A DNA stretch of 64,000 bases. Source: Lysobacteraceae bacterium (GTDB taxonomy: Bacteria; Pseudomonadota; Gammaproteobacteria; Xanthomonadales; Xanthomonadaceae). The DNA is taken from positions 1 to 64,000 of the forward strand of contig JAMLIV010000015.1 in the NCBI GenBank assembly GCA_023954075.1, given 5' to 3'. Below, one piece after another: positions 56,325-64,000 of this stretch (position 1 is its first letter; each line of letters starts with the position of its first letter). Under the pieces are notes generated by a model, which was not told the origin of the DNA, searched no databases, and worked only from the letters and a program-made list of their open reading frames with translations. Position numbers and translations under genes: made by a program.

Positions 56325-57997
56325 GTGACGACCGGCGAACGCCCATGGCGCGTAGCCGCGCTCGCCGTCGCCCTGCTGGTGCTGGTCCCCTTGCTGGCGT
56401 TGGCCTGGAACGCGGCGCAGGGCAGCGAGGGCCTGTGGTCGCACCTTGGCCGGTACGTGCTGCCGCGCGCCGGCCTCAACACGGTGCTGCTGCTGGCCGG
56501 CGTGGGCGGTATCGCGGCGGTGCTGGGTGCCGGCAGCGCCTGGCTGGTGAGCGCGCATGACTTTCCCGGCCGCGGCGTGCTGTCCTGGGCCCTGCTGCTG
56601 CCGCTGGCGATGCCGACCTACATCGTCGCCTATGCCTATCTCGACCTGCTGCATCCGCTCGGCCCGGTACAGGGTCTCCTGCGTACGCTGCTGGGCATCG
56701 ACAGCCCGCGCGACTTCCGTCTGCCCGACGTGCGCTCGCTGGGCGGCTGCATCGTGCTGCTGGGCTTCGTGCTCTATCCCTACGTCTACCTCACCACGCG
56801 CGCCATGTTCCTGACCCAGGCCGGCGGGCTGCTGGACGCGGCGCGCGCGCTGGGCGTGCCGCGCCGCGCGCTGTTCATTCGCGTGGCGCTGCCGCTGGCG
56901 CGCCCGGCGCTGGCGGTAGGCGTGGCGCTGGTGCTGCTGGAAACCCTCAACGACATCGGCGCCTCCGAGTTCCTCGGCGTGCAGACGCTGACGGTGGCGG
57001 TGTACACGACGTGGATCAGCCGCGGCGATCTGCCCGGCGCGGCGCAGATTGCGCTCGGCATGCTGCTGATCGTGACTCTGCTGGTGTGGCTGGAACGCCA
57101 CGGCCGCCGCCGCCAGCGCTATGCCGCCGGGCAGCGCCCCCGGCCGATGCAGGCGCAGCGATTGCATGGCGTGGCGGCCGTCGTGGCGCTGGCGCTGGGC
57201 GCGATCCCGGTGCTGATCGGCTTTCTGCTGCCGGCGCTGTATCTGGCCGGATCGGGCATCGCCCGGCTGCACTCGCACGGCGTTTCACCGGCGCTGCGCG
57301 ACAGCGCGTGGAACACCGTGATGGTGGCGGGCTGCGCCACGCTGGCGACCCTGCTGGCGGGTCTCGCGGTGGCCTGGGCCTTGCGCCTCGCGCAGGCGCG
57401 CAGGCGCACGCGGCTTGCGGGCGCGTGCCTGCGCGTGGCCAGCCTCGGCTATGCGGTGCCGGGCACGGTGCTGGCCATCGGCCTGCTCTCGCCGCTGGGC
57501 TGGGTGGACATCGGGATAGGCGAAGCGCTGCGGCCGTTCGGCGTCGAGCCGCGCCAGTGGCTGATGGGTTCCATGCTGGCGCTGGTGCTGGCGTATGCCC
57601 TGCGCTTCCTGGCCATCGCCATCGGCAGCATCGATGCGGGCCTCGCGCGAATCACGCCGTCGCTGGACCAGGCCGCGCGCTGTCTTGGGCAGAGCGCGGG
57701 CGGCACGCTGCGGCGCGTGCACCTGCCGCTGCTGAAGCCGGCGATGGCTGCGGCGGCGCTGCTGGTGTTCGTGGATGCGATGAAGGAGCTGCCCGCCACG
57801 CTGATGCTGCGCCCGGTCAACGTCGAGACGCTGGCGACCTGGCTCTATGCGGACGCGGCGCGCGGAGCCTATGAAGAAGGCGCGGTGGCGGCTTTCCTGA
57901 TCGTCCTGATCGGGCTGGTGCCGGTGGTGCTGCTGGCGCGCAGCGGGATGTCGCAGGAAACGCGCTGCGCGAACGCGAGCGCCGGAAGGGAAGCGGC

Positions 57998-58001
<4 letters not shown>
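56325..58001 (+). CDS. fbpB: Ferric iron ABC transporter permease
   Basis: This 558-residue protein has two fused permease halves (about 12 membrane helices), each with the EAA-like cytoplasmic loop (AARALGVPRRALFIRVALPLARP and AARCLGQSAGGTLRRVHLPLLKP). This fused architecture is typical of FbpB/SfuB. The start is GTG at 56325 (MTTGERPW). The stop overlaps the fbpC start by four bases (ATGA). Confidence 0.92.
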
Positions 58002-58993
<992 letters not shown>

Positions 58994-59005
58994 TTCGGTC
59001 CGTGA

Positions 59006-60262
<1,257 letters not shown>

Positions 60263-60280
60263 AACGCGGTGCCGGAAACG

Positions 60281-60305
60281 ACACGCGGGCCAGCGGCCCG
60301 CGTGT
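60281..60305. terminator. Hairpin between tgt and the GST gene
   Basis: An 11-bp perfect stem (ACACGCGGGCC/GGCCCGCGTGT) with loop AGC lies between convergent genes. The T-tract is poor (GTTGTG). Confidence 0.55.
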
Positions 60306-60335
60306 GTTGTGCGCTGAGGCGACGAGCCGAAGCGC

Positions 60336-60950
60336 TCAGGCCAGGCCCTCGGCCTTGAGCGCGGCCTGGACGCCGGCATCCGCTTCCATATGGGTGATGA
60401 ATCGGGCCAGGTTGTCCAGGCCCGCGAGGTCCATCTGCATGGCGCGCGCCCAGGTCAGCACGACGTAAAGATAGGGATCGGCCACCGAACGCCGGTTGTC
60501 CACCAGCCAGGTGCCGCTGCCCAGCTGCGCGTCGAGTATCTCGAACTGCTTGCGCAGTCGGCCGATGGCCTTCTCTTTGAGACTTTCCCGGGCCGCTTCG
60601 CCGTCAACGAAGGCTGCGGGGCTGAACAGGGGCGAGAAATTCTTGTGTACGTCGGCGTTGATGAAGGCCAGCCAGCGCATCACCCGCGCGCGCGACAGCG
60701 CCGAGCCATCGCCCATCAGCTTCGCCTCGGGCGCAAGCCCGGCGAGGTAATCCAGGATCGCGATGTTCTGGGTGAGGATGGTGCCGTCGGCAAGCGCCAG
60801 CGCGGGCACCGCGCCGCTCGGGTTGACCTTGAGGTAGGAGGTCTTGAGCTCGTCGCGCGCCACCGGCTGGTACTGGTAGGGCTGGCCGATCCACTCGAGC
60901 ACGATGTGGTCGGTCAGCGAGCAGGCGCCGGGCATGCAATACAGTTTCAT
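60336..60950 (-). CDS. gstA: Glutathione S-transferase
   Basis: This 204-residue protein has an N-terminal thioredoxin fold (MKLYCMPGACSLTDHIVLEW, with a Cys before SL as in beta-class GSTs) and the GSH segment VNPSGAVPALALADGTILTQNIAI. The C-terminal all-helical domain ends AALKAEGLA. It conjugates glutathione or stores it as a mixed disulfide; the substrate is unknown. Convergent with tgt. Confidence 0.92.
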   Translation of the reverse strand: MKLYCMPGACSLTDHIVLEWIGQPYQYQPVARDELKTSYLKVNPSGAVPALALADGTILTQNIAILDYLAGLAPEAKLMGDGSALSRARVMRWLAFINADVHKNFSPLFSPAAFVDGEAARESLKEKAIGRLRKQFEILDAQLGSGTWLVDNRRSVADPYLYVVLTWARAMQMDLAGLDNLARFITHMEADAGVQAALKAEGLA

Positions 60951-61033
60951 GAAGGATTCCGGAAAAGATGGGTGGAACCCGTCAGCATGGGGGCGCACCG
61001 AACGCGCTTCAAGCCGGATCGCGCAGCGGCAGA

Positions 61034-61480
61034 TCAGAGGCGGCGCGGCACTTGGTAGAAGGTGTGGTCACCGATCGTCGCCACCGGGACGCCCTGGGCC
61101 CAGTCCGGCGCGGCCTGCGCTCTCACCACGAAGTGGTCGGCACCGGGCACGACGAAGCGGCGGTCCGCGCGCGGCATGTTCCACTCGGCCTGGGCGCGCA
61201 GCGCGATGGCGACAGCGCGGTTCCACGCCTTGAGATTGTGCAGCCTGTAGTCGGCCGGAAGCAGGGTCGGGGCGAACTGGCGCGGGGCAGTGACGACTTC
61301 GCACAGCGTATCGCCCCAGCGGCTGTTATCGAGGCGCCGCAGGGCGACTTCCGCGACCGCACGCTGGCCCAGTTCGGACTGGTTGCGCGCCTCCAGATAG
61401 ACCGTGGTCGCAAGACAGGCCTGGTCGGCATAGGGCTGGGGCATGAGCTGGGCAAGCCAGAGCACGGTGGCCAACTTCAT
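61034..61480 (-). CDS. Cell-wall hydrolase, SleB-like
   Basis: This 148-residue protein has a short hydrophobic N-terminus (MKLATVLWLAQLMPQPYA). A SleB/Hydrolase_2 domain follows: CLATTVYLEARNQSELGQRAVAEVALRRLDN with the catalytic Glu in YLEARNQ, then LCEVVTAPRQFA and GADHFVVRAQAAPDWAQG. It probably cleaves peptidoglycan glycan strands. The signal sequence is weak, so localisation is uncertain. The region is not spore-related here. Confidence 0.82.
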   Translation of the reverse strand: MKLATVLWLAQLMPQPYADQACLATTVYLEARNQSELGQRAVAEVALRRLDNSRWGDTLCEVVTAPRQFAPTLLPADYRLHNLKAWNRAVAIALRAQAEWNMPRADRRFVVPGADHFVVRAQAAPDWAQGVPVATIGDHTFYQVPRRL

Positions 61481-61929
61481 CGCGGACTCCTTATCCGTTG
61501 CATCAGTGCGGGCCTTCTCCGGTCGCGGGCGGCGGGGCGGTTGGGCCTGGCCGTCGGATGACGCGGGAAAGCGGTGGCTGACATGGCGTTTCGGGGGTAC
61601 GCCTGGCGCGGGCCGGTTCGGGCATCGCGGCGCCAGCCGCACGGGCGGAAGCGCTGACTGCGCTTCTACGAGCCGTTGGTTCCGGGTCGGCGAGGGATGG
61701 GCGGACCGGAACCGGCGGCAAGGTACGGATCGCAGGCACAACGGCAGCTGAATGGCCGGATTCGATGATTCACGCTGCGTTGCGTTGGCGCGGCTGCCGA
61801 CGCAGCGCGGAAATGGTGCAGCCATCGGGTTTCCAATCGCGCGGGCTGCGGGTTCGCGGCTTGCGCGAGAGCAACTTTCACGGTTGCAGGAAAATGTCAA
61901 CGCGCGCGATTGCTCGCGTAACGCTTGGC
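61481..61929. other. Gene-free stretch between two leftward genes
   Basis: I see no gene with family resemblance, no clear terminator and no repeat in this stretch. It presumably carries the promoter of the cell-wall hydrolase gene. Confidence 0.45.
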
Positions 61930-63954
61930 TCACAGCGCAGCGGCGAGCTCGCAGCCCTGTGCGATGGCGCGCTTGGCGTCCAGTTCGCCGGCGACGTCGG
62001 CACCGCCGATCAGGTGGGTGGGGCGTCCGGCCGCGTCGAGCGGTGCCTTCAGCTCGCGCTGCGATTCCTGTCCGGCGCAGACGATCACATGGTCCACCGC
62101 GAGCAGCCGCTCTTCCCCGGCCACGCGGATGTGCAGGCCGGCATCGTCGATGCGCCGGTATTCCACCGCGCCCAGCAGGTGTACCCGCGCGCGTCGGAGC
62201 GTGGCGCGGTGCACCCAGCCGGTGGTCTTGCCCAGGCGCTTGCCGAGCGCGCCCTCGGTGCGCTGCAGCAGCCAGACCTCACGCTCGGGCGCTTCGGGCT
62301 GCGCCGTCACGCCTTCGATGCCGCCGCGCGCGGCAAGCGTCGGGTCGATTCCCCATTCGGCCAGCCACTGGTCCGGACGCAGCGTGCTGGACGGCTGCGG
62401 CTGCACCAGGAACTCGGCCACGTCGAAGCCGATGCCGCCGGCACCGATGATGGCGACCCGTGGGCCGGCCGTGCGCCGTCCCGAAATCAGGTCGGCATAG
62501 ACGATGGCCTTGGGGTGGTCGATGCCGTCGATCGGAGGAATGCGCGGCGTGACGCCGGTGGCCAGCACCACCTCGTCGAACCCGGCCAGTGCCTTGGCAT
62601 CGGCGCGCTCGGAAAGCCGCAGCGTGACGCCGGTGAGTTCGATGCGGCGCTGGAAGTAGCGCAGCGTCTCGGCGAACTCCTCCTTGCCGGGAATGCGGCT
62701 GGCCAGGTTGAACTGGCCGCCGATCCGGTCCTGCGCCTCGAACAGCGTGACCGCGTGGCCGCGTTCGGCCGCGATGGTGGCGCAGGCCAGTCCCGCCGGC
62801 CCGGCACCGACCACCGCGATGTGCTTGCGCACCTTGGCCGGGCGATAGTTCAACTCGGTCTCGCGCCCAGCGCGCGGGTTGACCAGACAGCTCGCCGGCC
62901 TGTTCTCGAAGACGTGGTCCAGGCAGGCCTGGTTGCAGGCGATGCAGGTATTGATCCGGTCGCTGTGCCCGCGGCGGGCCTTGTTCACCCAGTCCGCGTC
63001 GGCCAGCAGCGGGCGCGCCATCGAAACCATGTCGGCCTCGCCGCGCGCCAGGATCGCTTCGGCCACGTCCGGCATGTTGATGCGGTTGCTGGCGATCAGC
63101 GGGATCGCAACCTCGCCACGCAGCCGCGCGGTGACGAAGCTGAACGCGGCGCGCGGCACGCTGGTGACGATGGTCGGGACGCGCGCCTCGTGCCAGCCGA
63201 TGCCGGTGTTCAGGATCGACGCGCCGGCCGCTTCGATGGCCTTGGCGGTGGCGATGGTCTCCTCCAGCGTCGCACCGCCTTCGACCAGCTCCAGCATCGA
63301 AAGCCGGTAGATCAGGATGAAGTCCGGCCCGACCGCGGCGCGGGTCCGGCGCACGATTTCGGTGGCAAAGCGCAGGCGGTTCTCGAAGCTGCCGCCCCAG
63401 CGGTCGCTGCGATGGTTGGTGCGCGCGGCGAGGAACTCGTTGATGAGGTAGCCCTCCGAGCCCATGATCTCGACGCCGTCGTAGCCGGCTTCGCGCGCGA
63501 GGCTGGCGCAGCGCGCGAAATCGCGGATCTGGCGTTCGACTCCGCGTCCGGACAGCGCGCGCGGGGTGAAGGGCGTGATCGGGGACTTCAGGCGCGAGGG
63601 AGCCACCGCCAGCGGATGGTAGCCATACCGCCCCGCATGGAGAATCTGCATGCAGATGCGCCCGCCCTCGCCGTGCACCGCATCGGTGACCAGACGATGC
63701 TTGCGCGCCTCCCAGGGCCAGGACAGTTTGCCGGCGAAGGGCTTGACCCAGCCCGAGACGTTGGGCGCGATGCCGCCGGTGACCATCAGGGCCACGCCGC
63801 CGCGCGCCCGTTCGGCGAAGTAGGCGGCCAGCTTCGGAAAATCGCGCCGCCGGTCCTCCAGCCCGGTGTGCATCGAGCCCATGAGAACGCGGTTGGGCAG
63901 CACGCAGTGGCCAAGATCGAGGGGGGAAAAGAGCAGCGGGTGTCGGGAGGGCAT
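61930..63954 (-). CDS. fadH: NADPH-dependent 2,4-dienoyl-CoA reductase/old-yellow-enzyme-like oxidoreductase
   Basis: This 674-residue protein has an N-terminal FMN TIM barrel (residues 1-330, FSPLDLGHCVLPNRVLMGSMHTGLED; GSEGYLINEFLAARTNHRSDRWGG). A [4Fe-4S] segment follows (CIACNQACLDHVF, CLVNP), then FAD/NAD(P)H Rossmann folds (VVGAGPAGLACA and IIGAGGIGFDVAEFL). It reduces double bonds of dienoyl-CoA in beta-oxidation of unsaturated fatty acids. The ORF is complete and its start, 46 bases from the window edge, is intact. Confidence 0.93.
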   Translation of the reverse strand: MPSRHPLLFSPLDLGHCVLPNRVLMGSMHTGLEDRRRDFPKLAAYFAERARGGVALMVTGGIAPNVSGWVKPFAGKLSWPWEARKHRLVTDAVHGEGGRICMQILHAGRYGYHPLAVAPSRLKSPITPFTPRALSGRGVERQIRDFARCASLAREAGYDGVEIMGSEGYLINEFLAARTNHRSDRWGGSFENRLRFATEIVRRTRAAVGPDFILIYRLSMLELVEGGATLEETIATAKAIEAAGASILNTGIGWHEARVPTIVTSVPRAAFSFVTARLRGEVAIPLIASNRINMPDVAEAILARGEADMVSMARPLLADADWVNKARRGHSDRINTCIACNQACLDHVFENRPASCLVNPRAGRETELNYRPAKVRKHIAVVGAGPAGLACATIAAERGHAVTLFEAQDRIGGQFNLASRIPGKEEFAETLRYFQRRIELTGVTLRLSERADAKALAGFDEVVLATGVTPRIPPIDGIDHPKAIVYADLISGRRTAGPRVAIIGAGGIGFDVAEFLVQPQPSSTLRPDQWLAEWGIDPTLAARGGIEGVTAQPEAPEREVWLLQRTEGALGKRLGKTTGWVHRATLRRARVHLLGAVEYRRIDDAGLHIRVAGEERLLAVDHVIVCAGQESQRELKAPLDAAGRPTHLIGGADVAGELDAKRAIAQGCELAAAL

Positions 63955-64000
63955 GTCGGCAACGGACGTGGCGAAGGCGGACAGCCTACGGCGAATTGAT

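Overview
The window is high-GC (about two thirds or more G+C by eye) chromosomal DNA. The gene content suggests a gammaproteobacterium of the Lysobacterales/Xanthomonadales. Supporting this are a gcvR-bcp-phoH block divergent from dapA-bamC, a PrxQ-type Bcp, a DUF1415 gene, an orphan 'dedicated sortase' type response regulator, and exported proteins ending in a short (L/I)F-x-D-G-F-E tail. Small interspersed repeats (GGGAATC-type and GTCATTCC-type) lie between genes, as is common in that order. The assignment comes from recall of gene families, not from a search. I see no rRNA, tRNA, CRISPR array, insertion sequence, prophage or conjugative gene.

Layout. 0-4 kb: a histone H1-like Lys/Ala repeat protein with a strong terminator, then a leftward pair for nucleotide-sugar conversion (a TviB-type dehydrogenase and a UDP-glucuronate epimerase-like enzyme). 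4-10 kb: a secreted lipase-like protein, an orphan OmpR-type regulator, a small exported protein and a large Asp-box beta-propeller protein. 10-25 kb: mostly housekeeping (Hpt protein, accA, DUF819 permease, phoH, bcp, gcvR, dapA, bamC, pyrF, ettA, creD, glyA, nrdR, ribD). 25-27 kb: an exported beta-helix protein and a DUF1304 membrane protein. 27-37 kb: rapA, panD, a CPBP-like membrane protein, a pterin dehydratase, nfuA, a yeast-type cytosine deaminase, DUF1415, a PhaF-like phasin, msrA-msrB-hslR. 37-47 kb: two very large subtilases in tandem whose C-terminal halves and 3' flanks (about 2.39 kb) are almost identical in DNA. 47-51 kb: an apparent operon of an SPFH protein, a ribbon-helix-helix regulator, a DUF4177 protein, a hydrolase and a PH-like membrane protein, with a tandem operator placed in the promoter. 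51-64 kb: prolyl aminopeptidase, a class III aminotransferase, queA, a ferric ABC transporter operon, tgt, a GST, a cell-wall hydrolase and a FadH-like oxidoreductase.

How parts fit together. The most unusual theme is the secretome. Four signal-peptide proteins (the propeller protein, the beta-helix protein and both subtilases) end in the same short tail, [LI]F-x-D-[GD]-F-[ED]. Two of them carry domains resembling choice-of-anchor U and Q, which in other bacteria sit just before C-terminal sorting signals. This suggests a short, possibly undescribed C-terminal targeting signal. A second candidate unit is the SPFH/RHH/DUF4177 operon with a putative autoregulatory operator. A third is a repeat element that has entered the dehydrogenase gene in frame.
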